Program-made: the position numbers and the translations under genes
In this document: one piece after another, positions 1 through 12,750 of the stretch
Position numbering within the stretch: the stretch's first letter is position 1
Layout: each line of letters opens with the position of its first letter
Notes under the pieces: model-generated
The model's input: only the letters and a program-made list of their open reading frames with translations
The model's database searches: none
What the model was told of the DNA's origin: nothing
Source of the DNA: Luscinia megarhynchos
Lineage: Eukaryota; Chordata; Aves; Passeriformes; Turdidae
Assembly: GCA_034336665.1 (NCBI GenBank)
Contig: CM067570.1
Span: 26,741,002-26,805,001 of the forward strand
DNA length: 64,000 nucleotides
Direction of reading: 5' to 3'

Positions 1-3000
1 TAAATGGCACTGTTGACCTTTTTAAAGGAGGCATTGAAAAGGAGTGATCTGGGATGTGCACCACCCTCCCCATCCCTGCAGGGGCCTCTCTGGGTTAGCA
101 TTTGAAATACAATGGTAGAATGAATGATCTCTATGGAGCTGTAAGCTTATGTGATAAACTGCTGTTCTGCCAACACACAGAGGCATAATCATCTTCTATT
201 CCAGTCCGGGAGCTCCCCAGATGATGTGTACTTTGAGGATGTGTATAAATGAGCAGCTCATTTTGGCTTTTTGGCTAATAGGATTTGCAGTATAAGCCAG
301 GAGAAAAAACCTGTGCTCTAAGGTTTATACCCCTTACTTTCCCATAGGGGGACATTGCTGAAACAAAACGGCCTTTCATCCTAGAGTGACATGTTTGATA
401 AGTGCACTGTTGTATACAGAAGCCCAAAAGCCCAGGACAGACAACAAATATATTAAATAAAGGTCTGCTATGATAGCGAACTCTTCTTTGACCATAGTCA
501 ATATACAGATGCTGAAAATATTTTAGTAATTTAGTTAGAAAAATCAACCTAATGAATCTTCTGTTTATGAATAAGAATTTAGATAGCCCTTTGTACTTAA
601 AAGATGTAGTTGTTTGGTTCCAAAGGAAGACTTTAGACTGAATGAAGAACAATTGCTTTTTTGGAAAGAGTATGTTATATTGGTCCTGTCTGAAGACAGC
701 AGAATTTTCAACTGATTTTATTTAAAATAGTGAGGCTAGCATGCAGTGCAGCTCCTTCTCCTTCAAAAGGTGTTCTCTGGGACACCAAATATAGTTCATA
801 AATATAAGAAAAGTATCTGACCCAATATCCTACTGAAAACTAATAACTTCAGTGCTTAGAAATGGAGCTGTTACATATAGGAGACTTCCCTTTCTACTGT
901 ATTTCATTTTCCCATTTTTGTTTTTATCAAGCACAAAAGGTATTTAGAAAGATAGCAGTTCAGGAAGATTTTCCTACTTTTTTCTGCCCTCTAGAAGTTC
1001 CTCCAAAATACCTATGTTGAATTTAACTCACGATTCACAACTATTACTGAGTTTAGAGTCTTGGAAAGTATAAAGGGATAAATTACCTTTTTCTATGAGT
1101 GCTTTTCCCTAAACAACTTTTCAGTCCCTGGAGCATCCGAGGATAATTTTTTGTATTACTTTTTTACTAAGCTGTGCAGTGGTCTGACTTAAGGCAGAAC
1201 TGACTCGTGTAAAAATGAAGAGTTCACTCCTGGGTGCTTAGAGCAGTGTCTAGTCGTGAAACCAGAATCTGGTTCTTGTATGATCTGTTCTTAGATTGGA
1301 GTGAGTCATTAACCACACTGATTCGATGCTCATCAGTTTTTAAGGAAAGCTGCTGATTCTGAAAACTTGTTTCCATAAGTAAATCACTTTTTCTCTAGAG
1401 AAGCAAAGAGGAGGTGTTCAGCTCGTGGGGTTGAACTTCCATTGACAATCAAAGTTCTTTCAGTGTGCTAAAACGTGAGGGTTGGGATCTTGAGTGAATA
1501 CCTTTTTTTCTGAACATGAAAGCAAAATCCTATTGCTGCTTGAAGGATGGAGTTCCCTTAGTAGGTGGCCACCATCTTGTTTACAAGGAAATCTCAACCA
1601 TTAGGGTTTGAGCAAACTGCTTATGGCTGGCTTTTAGCAGGAATGACACATAGAACAAATGAGGCATATATTGGATTGAGGTAAGCAGTCTCTGTTACCA
1701 CAACTGTATTACTAACTTATGTTTAATTGCTCAGCATTTATGAGGTTCATAGTTTATTGTCTTTCTTGCCACACAATAGGTTGGGCAAGTCAAAAAAGCT
1801 CCAAGTTTCAAAGGCTAGAGTTTTGGGTGCCTGCCAGCACTGATCTGTTTAGCAAACAGGCAGCAGGGTGCTTATTAGTAGGTTGTGGCTTGCAAACTGT
1901 GAAGCTTGTGGAGCCAGATGCACTGATCAAATAGTGAATCTATAGATCAGTAAGCCCATTAGATGAAAAAGGGCAACACCACTGAGTATAAATATATTTT
2001 TCATAGGCTTCAATTAGCTACCATAAATGACTTTTGTAACTCTTTCTGTTGACCCAGCAGTCTAAATATGAAACATTAGTTTAAGCAACATTTGTTCCAA
2101 ATTGCTTCTCTTAGAATTTCCTGATGACTTATAATTATGTACTATTTCATAGTAAAAGAAAAGTGCCAAATTGCTCTTATTCTTTCTATTTATTTCAATG
2201 TGACAAATAGTGCCTACAAATAGTGCTTATATATTGTTCATAAAAGCACAATAAAAATTGGCAGTGAATCAACTGTATAAGATCAGGTGATTAGCTGGTC
2301 TGAATCTGCATGGCTCTGTGGAAGCCAAGATAAATCTAGGAGTTCCCTTGAAGTCACAGGGGTTATGAAAATTCTCTAATTGTTAAGGATCCTACAAAAA
2401 GACTCTACAAATGACATCTCACCCTTTGAATTTTCCTGCTTCAGTTGGAACGAATGAAACATCAGTTGCTGTAACTTCAGCTTGAAATTTCCAAGAGCAG
2501 ACTTTACTATTTTAATTACTTGAACTTCCCTCACTGATTTTTTAAAAAAATGTGTTTCAGCCTGTGAATCACTTGTTAATTTCCTGGAATGGCTACTTTT
2601 AAAAGTAGCTGCAATTTATGGTGTACCTCATCACTTAAGCCATGTTGCAGGATTCCCTCTTCCTGCCATTTACCTGCTGAACCCTGGAATTACTTCAGCA
2701 TTCCTAGTCCTGTTGCTTTCTAGCAATGTTCTTGTGAACACAGTTTTACTCCTGTAAATGTCTGCAAGAAAGAAGTGAAAGATGTTGTAATGCCACTAAA
2801 AACCATCACTTTTTGTCATGCAGAATTCTGTGAATTCTTTTGTAGAGAAGACCCAATTCTGGTTTCAGTTGCCTCCTCCAGGAAAGATCAATAGGAAAAA
2901 AAAATACCTGAAAGAGTATTTTGAAGATGAATCTGAGATTACTTACATAATAAATAGGAAAAAAAATCAATTTCTACAGCTGAGAATCTTCTGTTGATAA

Positions 3001-5837
3001 TTCTCAGAAGCATAGAACAAAACTAATGTACTCTTCTCTCAGCCTCTTTCCACACTGTTGTCAGCATCTTCTCTTTGTTTCGTTTCTGTTGAGCAACTCA
3101 GTGCTGTTCTAAATTCTGAGAAAAAACCATAGAAGGAAACATGATGGCAGTATTTTGTCAATGATTGTCTCAGGCTTTGCATAGTTGATGTGAATTAAGT
3201 TAGTTTGAAGGTACCAGTCATTGGCATAAAAGTCTTCCTCACCTGTGCTTTCCATGTGGATAAAAGTGATGTGCTGCACCAGTTTCTTGGGGAATTGATA
3301 GAAATTTGATTATTGGTAAGGTATTTAGTTTCAGGTGTTCACACACTGCAAGAGAAGCATATCCACATAATAGGAAAAGCAATCAGAACCCATCAATTGA
3401 TTTTGCAGCTTATCAGGTCGAATCTGTTCAAAGTCTGTGATGACCTTAGTGGCATGCAGCTTTATTTTGGGTCTTGCACTGGCAAGGTGCATAAGCACAT
3501 AGCAAGTTTATGTATTTCAGTCCCATGCTGACATGCTGAAGTAAATGATGTGTATAAAATTCAGTGTGTACTTGTACTGCTTAGGCTAGTGCAAACTGAG
3601 GCTTTGCACTAGTGGAAGTGAGAGCATGTTTAGCCCCAGCTCAGCAAAATTTGGAAGAAAAAGTCAGGTTGGCATTTTCAGAATGTGTGATTTATTTGGA
3701 TGTTTCTTACCCTTCAGTTACAAGTCTACTTTAAGTCATATTAACTAAGGGCTATGTTAGCTCATTTTAGGTGGGAAACCAGAGTCTATTGTTCTGAGAC
3801 TAAATTAGGACTAGAGGCCAGATTAATAAATAATATGATTCACTTTCTGGAATTTTTAAATGTCACTAGGCAAGCATACATCTGTGAGGTTTATTAGCCT
3901 CATTATTCCTGTGCAGAACTGACATCTAAGAGCACAGACAAGAACAAAGACTAACTGAAAAAGAGACTAATGCTAATGCAGAAATCTTACATACCATTGA
4001 ATATGGGGCAATCTAAAACCTAGGAATCTACGTTACAAGCATCTTTATTTTACAAGCAGTAGCATTTCAGGGAAACGCAATTACTCTGTGACCCTTACAT
4101 CAAGTTGGTCCTTAAATTAAGGTGTTTTGATGCCCATTTTCTCCTTTGGAGGGCCAAGGTCTATAACCCAGCCAAAGCAAATACTCCATCATCCACGTGC
4201 TTGAAACTGACAACCCTGTTCCTCAGTCCAGTTTACAAGAAATCTGTTTTCAAAGGCTGTGAAGTTTCAGATGCATTGAGTGGGAGAAGGGTAAGAGCCA
4301 TCAGGCCTCACTGTGTTGATATCCTTTCTTACAACATTCCCAAAAAGACCTGGAGGAAACAGCATTCTCTTTTGTTTGTATTAGAGGATTTGCAAATGGA
4401 GAAGCTTTCTGCTTGTACAGCAAATCCCTACAAAATGGCTCTGCAGGAATTAATGCTTTCCAGTTATTCCAGCCCACTGAAAACATCCTAAAGAAAAAGC
4501 AGTAGCAGTTTTTCTTTGCTAGAATGTCTCTTCAGAATGAACAGGAGAACACAGTCCCACACCTCCTCATGCTCATCTCCATACCTTTGGCTGTGGCCAG
4601 GAGTTAGTCCAGTATGAGAACCTCAGGTTCAGTAAGAAAGTGACTCAGGAATTAAGCCACAGCCTCTCTCCCATCTCAGGCTTTGTTTGCAAGACCCCAC
4701 ACCAGAAAAGGGACAGAACTATTGTGAGGCTTGCATAGAAAAGTCTAACACTTGTAAAATTTTCTGTAGCCTATACTAACTCAGACTGGCTCAGCCAGGT
4801 TCACTACTTTGATTTAAAATGCCAGAGAAAGAAGGCATCTTGGTTTTTATCTTAGGATAGTACTTGCTTTGAACTGCTCACTTATCTGCAATTCAACTGA
4901 TAACCACAGTTTAAATTTTAGTTCTTTTGTTTTTGCTGCTGTTGTAGTCTAAGGTAGGAAGCTATTATAGCCTCAGGCAGGAAGTTCCAGCAACCCCAGA
5001 TAACAACCTTTTTTATTTCCCTGACCCCAAGGGGTTTTTTATTTCTTTTTCTGTTTAGATATGTCATTTGAACCAAATTTGCTAAGGGGTAAGTGTTTGC
5101 AGCTCCCAGGGGTTTTTGCTAGGCTGGGGATGCTCAGAATTTCTGAACTTCAAATTTTTAATGATGCATGGGAAAACCAAGGAAAACATTCACACTCTTA
5201 AGAATGCCACATGCTGCATGTCTATGGAGAAAGAAAGATGAAAATTCTTTTCTTCTACTAAACCAGTGGATTATAGCTAACGCCATGAAACTGGACCAAT
5301 GTTTTCATGAAAATAAGTTTCTTTTTTGAATTCACGCCATCTTGCTTTGCCTCAAATGCTCTGTTTGGCTGAAGTTCAGCAGGGGTATTAGGAACTGCTG
5401 CTAGCTGAATGCAGAGCAAACTCTCACAGCCAAAATTAAGAACAGTGCTGTCTTCTGCAGGGTTTTAAAAACCTAATTAAAGTAAATACTTTGGAATGAT
5501 TAAAAGGCACACACCATTTTAAGATAAAAGTTTATTATAGTTAAAGAAGGAAGCTCTGTAATTTAAAATGGAAAGTTTATGAAGCTTCAGGATAAACCTC
5601 AGCTAGGAAAAATAACAGGTTTCAGATGTTGCAAATATCATACATTAACCCCAAATGATGGTTCTATAACACCAGTTTCTTTAGTCCATGCTGGTTGGAA
5701 TTAGAACACCCACTCTGCTTAAAGGCACAATGCTCATTGCCATCAGCCATTAATCACCCTGGTCCTGCCGCTTGTCACTGCTCCAGGCATCATGATTTCA
5801 AAAATGGGTCATTGGGAGTCTGTCCCAACTAGATCAT
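1..5837. other. Gene desert, no gene seen
   Basis: AT-rich sequence upstream of SATB2. The longest open frames (about 128 codons at 4105, 125 on the minus strand near 275) have no recognisable domain, signal peptide or codon bias. No RNA gene or repeat is supported. Confidence 0.6.
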
Positions 5838-5912
5838 CGTATCTGGGCCTGCTTCGAGCAGGAGGTTGGACTAGAGACCTCCTGAAGTCCTTTCCAACCC
5901 AAATGATCCTAG
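5838..5912 (+). mobile_element. CR1 LINE 3' terminal fragment
   Basis: GCTTCGAGCAGGAGGTTGGA, CTAGAGACCTCCTGAAGTCC and TTTCCAACCCAAATGATCCT match the CR1 3' end closely. The body upstream is missing (5' truncation), as is usual for CR1. The left edge is uncertain. Confidence 0.88.
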
Positions 5913-7711
5913 GGAAGTAATGTTTATGTATGACAGAGAAAGGGGGAGGATATTCAAATGCTATTTACTTAGGAGTAGCTGTTATTTAATACTATGACCT
6001 TTCTGTTCTCTCTCAGCATAAAGGTTATACTGGTATCACAATTTGGATGTGCCTGTCTGAAGAAATGACACCAAGGGAACTTCTATTCTATTTTTTAATT
6101 TGACCATTCTCAGTTAAAGTAGGGGTCTTGAAAATTGCCTGCTTGTCACTCAGCTACATTTTTTAGGAGGCAGAAAGTTAATAATTTTCAAAACTACTTT
6201 GTGAGCTCCACTCTGAGGCTGTGCATAGGCATGTTTAGAACAACTGGTAGGTTAGATGAAATTTGGAAGTAGCTTTCCATTTCTCGCATTCACAAAAAGC
6301 AGAAGGAATTCATGTGGAAGCACTTTCCAGCTTATGAAATGTAATCAGTTTGTTTTTCAGTACCTAACATTACATATTTCTGTAGGCTAATGACTTGAAC
6401 TCTGAAATCAGCCTCTTCATTTTTTTTGTCCTTAAAAAATGTCAAACTTCTCTGTCTCTTGAAAATCCACTTACAGACAAAAGGCCTCTGAATCTTTCTT
6501 TCAGGAGCAGCTGCTGTGCTTTCTTTAGTACTCAAGAAAATAACTAAAAACTAGAGGAAAAAAATCTAGCAAGCTTACCTTGACCTAACCAGACCCTTCC
6601 AACTGCTTCCTTAGCACACAGTTTAGCTGTACAAAGTCTAGTTTAATGAAAATGTGGGGAGTAGAGATTCCTTACAAATTGTTTTAGAAAGCCAGTATTG
6701 TTTGATGATAAGTGTCTCCCCTTTTTGTTAATTTCCTGAAGTGTTTGTCTTGTCAATGGTAACTTTTTTGTTTACAGTTGTTGGTATTAGATTTTGGCTA
6801 CAGAATTTCTTTTCAAGAGGATCATCTGTCAGCAGATGTTGCATGAGGGTATCACAAGTTAGTTATGATTCTCTTAGGAATCATTACATTTTGGTACTTT
6901 GACACTATAATGCATCTTTGGAGAAACAGCCTAATAAATAAGATATGAGCAAATAAATTGGACATTAAAAGTATCCACATTCATGAAAACAGAACTTTTC
7001 TAGGTTTATTCTAATGCTTACTGAAGATGGGCTGAATTGGCTTTTTGGACTATAACAACCACAGCATTCTTTAGAAATTATCTTCCCTAGCAGTTTGGCA
7101 TCATTTATGCTGAATTAACTAATGAAGTGTAATTTTCTCTGCATGTAATTTTGTATAATCTGATAATAAGCACGGTTTTAAAAATTGGCACATGCATCAT
7201 GATTTCAGGGGTGCAAGTAGTTTTAACAGCACTTCATGACCTGCCATGAATTCCTGTGTGTCTGAATGGGACTGAGGACTGTTTTATTCACAGGATCTCA
7301 AAACACTCTACAGTGCAGCACATTTTTTAAAGTAACTTGATATGAACTGGGAGCAGAACCCTAATCAACAGGCTTCTGAGTGCTCAGCTTTATCCACTTG
7401 ACTTCTGTGCCTCTCATGGTCTTAAGCATAAGGAAGTTTATTGATTTCTTGCTAACAGCTTTGACACAGTTTGTGTTATCAGTAGCGCTTACTATGCTTG
7501 GAGTGGGCATCAAAGTATTGACCTGCAGCAGAAAAAGTGGAAAAGGACAGTCACTTCCCCAACTCACAGATTCATAAAGAGAGCTTAGGTTAAGGTTAAG
7601 GCTTGCAAAGTCTTTCTTCCTTTCTTTTTGGAATCCTGGGGTTTATTCTAGTGTCAGAAAAAGAGGTGGTATTTCTGTCTCAGGAAAAGATCCTAGGCAA
7701 CCTTCTCTGCT
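5913..7711. other. Gene desert, no feature seen
   Basis: AT-rich. A TTAGGTTAAGGTTAAGG word at about 7587 superficially resembles a telomere repeat but is too short to call. Confidence 0.5.
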
Positions 7712-7780
7712 GCCCTTGCTTTGAGAAGCACTGGGACTAGGTGATATCCTGAGGTGCCTTCCAACCTCACCCATTCTGCC
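7712..7780 (+). mobile_element. CR1 LINE 3' terminal fragment (degraded)
   Basis: CTTTGAGAAGCACTGGGACT, then AGGTGAT, TGAGGTGCCTTCCAACCTCA and CCATTCTG follow the CR1 3' end order, with the loss of several bases. It is an old, short remnant. Confidence 0.7.
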
Positions 7781-8718
7781 AGTCCTTGATCAGTCGAGAA
7801 AAAGAACCTTGAACAAGCAATGATCAGGCTTTTGAGAGATGCAGTCAAAGAGAACATTTCACTGCCTGCAGCCCTCAAGACTACCAGATAATGCAACTAG
7901 AATCCTTTCTTCATACAGAAATGCTACTATTCTCCCACTCAATAATTTGCCAGTTTTCTGGTGCAAGGCTTCTTAAGATGTTTTAATTCAGTTTATACTG
8001 CTAAGTGCCAGAAGTTAATTTGAAATGTTTTAATTAAACTTGAAGTGGCCTATATCAAGCTGGCTAGAGAAAAGTGAGCCCCAAAGGAGTAGCAATCTCA
8101 TGTTGCTTTGTTTCCTCTGTAGGAAGATAACCCTTGCAAAGGCTGAACTTCACAGCTACACAATCACTAAAAGTCAAAACCAGAAACTCTTGTCTGCCCC
8201 TGCTAACAAGGAGTATCAGCCATTATTATTTATGATGTCTTGTGTGTTAGAAGCTGAGTAGCAACAGTGAGATGGCACCTTTTGCTCTTTGCTGCCACAC
8301 AAAGCTCCATCTAAATACCCATAATTATGTAGACCACTGTCTGATGGGTGTCATAAGAGGCTTGTCATTTTTGTATTAGTTACATTAACTAAATGTATGT
8401 CCTTTTATTATAAATCTGTGTTTTTATTTCTACAGTGTATTGGTCAGAGGAAACAAAATAAATACCATAAAATAGGTCAGTGGGGGAAAAGGAAGCGTTC
8501 CTAATCCCAAAAGGAAAATAATTATGGTTTAAGAAAGACTAGGTCATAAACTAGTTGTTTATTTGGGGATGTTTATTAGAGACTTCAACATTCAAGAGAA
8601 TTCTACTTTGAAAATTTCATGTTCTTCCATAGCAGACCTCAGCACAAATGTGACTATGAAAAATCTGAAAAAAACCCTCAAACTTCCACCACATTTGAGG
8701 AGAGAGAGAGAATGAATA
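7781..8718. other. Gene desert, no feature seen
   Basis: AT-rich with no recognisable gene or repeat. Confidence 0.5.
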
Positions 8719-8776
8719 TACATATATGTGTGTGTGTGTGTGTATGTGTATATATATAATTATATTATATGCAATG
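8719..8776. repeat. (TG)n/(TA)n compound microsatellite
   Basis: ATACATATATG leads into a TG run, then TATATATA and ATTATATTATAT. An AGAGAGAG stretch precedes it at about 8700. Confidence 0.85.
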
Positions 8777-10887
8777 AATATAAGACAAAAATAACTGGAG
8801 TACTTTAACTCATTTGCAGAAACATAATGTCCTCAATTATGGGGAAGGGGAATTATGAACTTAATGGTGAGAAGGGTAATCCTAAGTCCTAATAAATCAA
8901 CAATATTTACAGGTTTCCTTCTGCCTGTAGTCCTCTGATCCCTGTAATATTATGATGCTAATTCCTTCATAGTTATCTATTTTACCCCCAAGTACTAACA
9001 GTAGAGGGACATGATCTATTCCAGACCAACTTCCCTTCTTTTATTTCCAAACGGGATGACACAGCAGGAGACAGAAAGCAGCAGTGAAAGGCTACCCAGC
9101 CTGGCATATAGACTTGTACTGATGATTTTGATTTAAATAGGAGTTGGTTAACTGACCTTAAAAAATAGCCACAAGGTTACATCTATGGAAGCTTATGGTT
9201 TCTGCCTTAAATACTGATTATTACTGTTAGCTTATCAGTAATTGGTTTTTTATTTGTTGTGAGCCTGGGAGGTTCTGAAGTTTTAAAAGTGCATAGCTAC
9301 CTCCTTGAAATTCCTTGAAGCAGGTTATTGTTTTCTTCTGTACAAGTTCAAAACCTAACACAGCAGTGATCTCATACTTTGAGATCCTTGCTGACATGGC
9401 TGTACAAATGAATAGCTGACAACAGCTGGTTTGCTTACATTTGAAATTAGTAGTTAGACAGTGGCTGGGGAGTTAGTATGTATGTTTGTGTGAAAATACA
9501 GGGCCAGGCAAGATGGACAGCTGCTCATACTGCATTTACAGTTTTGGAATGATATTGGTTAAGAAGGCATAAGAAGACTGAGCAAAGCCATATATTCAAA
9601 TTTCTAATGCAAGGATGAACGAACCTTGCCTCTATCTGTTGTATGTTTGAGCATTTGAATTTTCCGTCTGCTAATGCTCTTAACTAATTTGAAGGAGTAG
9701 TTCTTAACTGTGCTGTTGTTGAAAAATGTAGGGTTTTTTAAAGGAAAGGATATAGTTATGAGGCTGTGGTTAAAATCTTACTAAATACTAGTATCGAACT
9801 GTTTGTCTGGGTGGAAAGAGAACTGAGAGTACAGGCTGTTTGTTCTCACTGGAAGCCCTCCAAAATCCAGGGTCAACATTTTATGGCCTCGGGCCTATGT
9901 GCAACCAGTGGACTTAGGCTAATATGGGAGGTCACGTTTTTTGTCAGAATGGTTTTGTACTGCTTCCTTGTGTCACAGAACCTATGTAGTTCCTCCCCAA
10001 CTCAACTGAGCAGGAAGAAGAAAGTCTCTGCGGTTTTAAAATACTTCCCACGATTAGAATTTTCTTACTATATAATGTGAGCCATTGGTAGCAGAGGCTA
10101 TCAGCCACCAGTGCAGCTACAAAAGGCGCAGCTGCATTCTTTGGCCAGAATGCACCCAGTTCAGCCTCATTCACTCTTGCTCTTTCTGTCAGTAAGGGGC
10201 TTATTGCAGGTCTGTGCTTATGCTAGTCAAGTTTTGATCTGTGGACTTTTGGGAAGGTCTTTAATTACATGGAAAAGACCTGTACAGATACCTTTGCCCA
10301 GAAGCAAAAAACCCGTAAATTTGGAAAAGAGAGACAAAGAGCAAACCCTTTCAAATCTGTGTTGCTTTGTAACCAGGAACAGAGTAACTTTACACAGGAT
10401 GATGCTTGCTATTCCCACACCCCAGCCTCAAAGCTTATAAGATTTCTAAATTTTGAGAAACCATGTGCTAGAGTTTGCTGGTATTTAAACAGTCCTTTCC
10501 ATCTGTGGATTCTTTGCCAGAGAGATGATATTTTAAAACAGGTGTATGTATGCCAGAAGGCACAGAGATTGATATGACAAAGACCATCCTGCAGCTCAGT
10601 GGCAGAGAGAGGTTTCCTAATGCTTGCCATTAAAATGCCCCACTTATCCAAACTGGAGGATCTGTTGGTGCTCTGTCTTTTGACTGATCACTCAGTAGAC
10701 CCTTAATCTCTCTGTAGACTGATCAGGTGAAGAAACTGCAGTTCTCTGCCTGCCTCAACAAACAAAAAGCATTTCGTTACATTCAGCGTGCCCTTAACCC
10801 TAGTGTGGAGGGGCCATTACGGGCAATTCAGTCTACATTTTTGATTTGATTTTTGGTTTCTCAGATGAGGCTGACAAAGCAGGGAAC

Positions 10888-10918
10888 AGTTAATGCCAAT
10901 TATAGTTAATGCCAATTA
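10888..10918. repeat. 15-bp tandem duplication
   Basis: AGTTAATGCCAATTA is present twice (10888-10902 and 10904-10918), one base apart. Confidence 0.85.
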
Positions 10919-12705
10919 GAGTCATGGCTTTTGTGTGAAGAAGATTAATCCAGTAAGAGGTGTCCCAAGACCACCAAGCTGTTTTACAGAAGCCAGCAAA
11001 CAAGCCACCCAATGGAGACAGCTTTTAGTTTTGAAAGTACAGCATCTTGCCAGAGTCTTTGAAAAAGCTGTCAAAAGCAAGAAATTCCTTGGTAATGTCT
11101 CCACGTTGAATTTTTTATTCATAATGTACTTTTGGTTTTTTACAAGTGCTTTAACATGATCTTCTAAAATGTGATTAACTTGTGTATGTGCTTAAGGCTT
11201 TCATGAAAGAAACATATTCAAAAGTGACTTTTCCTGTTAACATAAAGTTACATATAACCAAAGAGGCTGCCACAGCGTATTGTGTGAAAGCTTCTGTGCC
11301 AGGTATGTTCACATTTCACCAGAGTAGCACTGATTTCTTTCTCAATCCTCAGTTTACATTTCCAAACATATCAATGCACAAGTACTGGAGGATTAACTTT
11401 ACATCTTGTAAAGAGGTTGGCATTGTTCATGATAATGCACAGCCTTTGGTATAATTACAGCAAGTCATGAGGAGGCTCAACTGTTTCATTAGCTGACTGG
11501 AAACAACAAAGTCTTGCGTTTCATTAAAATCAGATGCAATAGTTGTGTTCCAAGATCAGTTGGAAACTAATAGGAATAATTTATCCCAACTGAGACTGAG
11601 CTGTGCTAATCCCAATTGGGGAATCATAGCACAGTGATCTGCATTAAAATGTCCTGTCACAAGCCTAGCTTCTGGATGTAATCTCCTGGAGACATGAAGG
11701 GTGAATGCAACATGATGTGGGCTCTGCTCGTGAAAGCATGTATGTGGAGCTCTTTCCTGCTTGGCAGATTACCTGAAGATGCACCAGCACTTTGTGGGCT
11801 CCTTAGTTTGGAGGCTGCACAGAACTGATGCAGGGTTTAACCGCATGAGAGAGAGGGAATCCCTGCACCAGATCTTTCTGTTTGAAAGTCTGGGCCTCAG
11901 TAGCAACTCCTGATGATAAAGAAAGAGGATGAGGGATCCGATTACTGTTACCCAAAAAAGACAGGGTCACTTGAACAGCAGCAGTGCTCAGCACTAGGCT
12001 TGTAGTTCCCTTGCTGGACAGGGAGTCATACCCTTCACACTAGCACAGGAAGAGGATGCACAACTGAACGTTTATGATGGACTCTTTCAATTGGATTTCT
12101 CTTGTCAGTGTCTACTAAACCGAGGCAAGATATGTAGTTACGGGGTTAAGCCAAAAATTTAAACAGATAACTTTTAATTGGTTGCTGCAGAAGAGAGAGC
12201 AAGGTCCAGTTTCTCCAACCCCATAGTCTAAGCAATATTTATTCTTCCTTATAGAAAACTTGGCCTGTGAAAAGGTAAGATTTTAAAGCAAAGAAAGCAA
12301 AAAGTTGTGGTTTTGTTCCTTACATTTAAAAAAGTCTTACCCAGCCTGAAGGCAAGGCTATAATTGTGAAATGAATAAAATAATTACATATAATCTTAGA
12401 GGAAAAAAGAAAGAGCTCTTTAAATGTTTTGCTTGGGTTTTTTTTTAAATATTTATTTAGCTTTAGTAGCTAACACAGTGGAGAAAAGAAGGCCTTGTTA
12501 AAAAGAGTGGAGAACCATTATCTCTTGAGCTAAGTTGTAGAAGCTTTCATTTTACATGTTCTGTGAAAATTCAGAGAAATAGGGAATCCTAGGGAAATAT
12601 GAATTAAACCAAAACATGTTTAAAACTAAAAGTCATTCTGATAGGAAGCACAACAGTTGTAGCAACAACACAATGAAGTTTGAAACACAACAAAAATCAA
12701 GAAGC

Positions 12706-12750
12706 TTATGACCTTTTAGCTTTTAGCTAAACTTTTAGCTGTTCATCTTA
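12706..12750. repeat. CTTTTAGCT short tandem words
   Basis: CTTTTAGCT occurs three times within about 35 bases, probably a slippage product. Confidence 0.5.

Noticed and set aside
4105..4491. 128-codon open frame in the desert
   Set aside because: No recognisable domain, no splice or promoter context, and overlapped by another frame on the opposite strand.
7587..7603. Telomere-like TTAGGTTAAGGTTAAGG
   Set aside because: Fewer than three imperfect units; chance or tiny slippage is enough.
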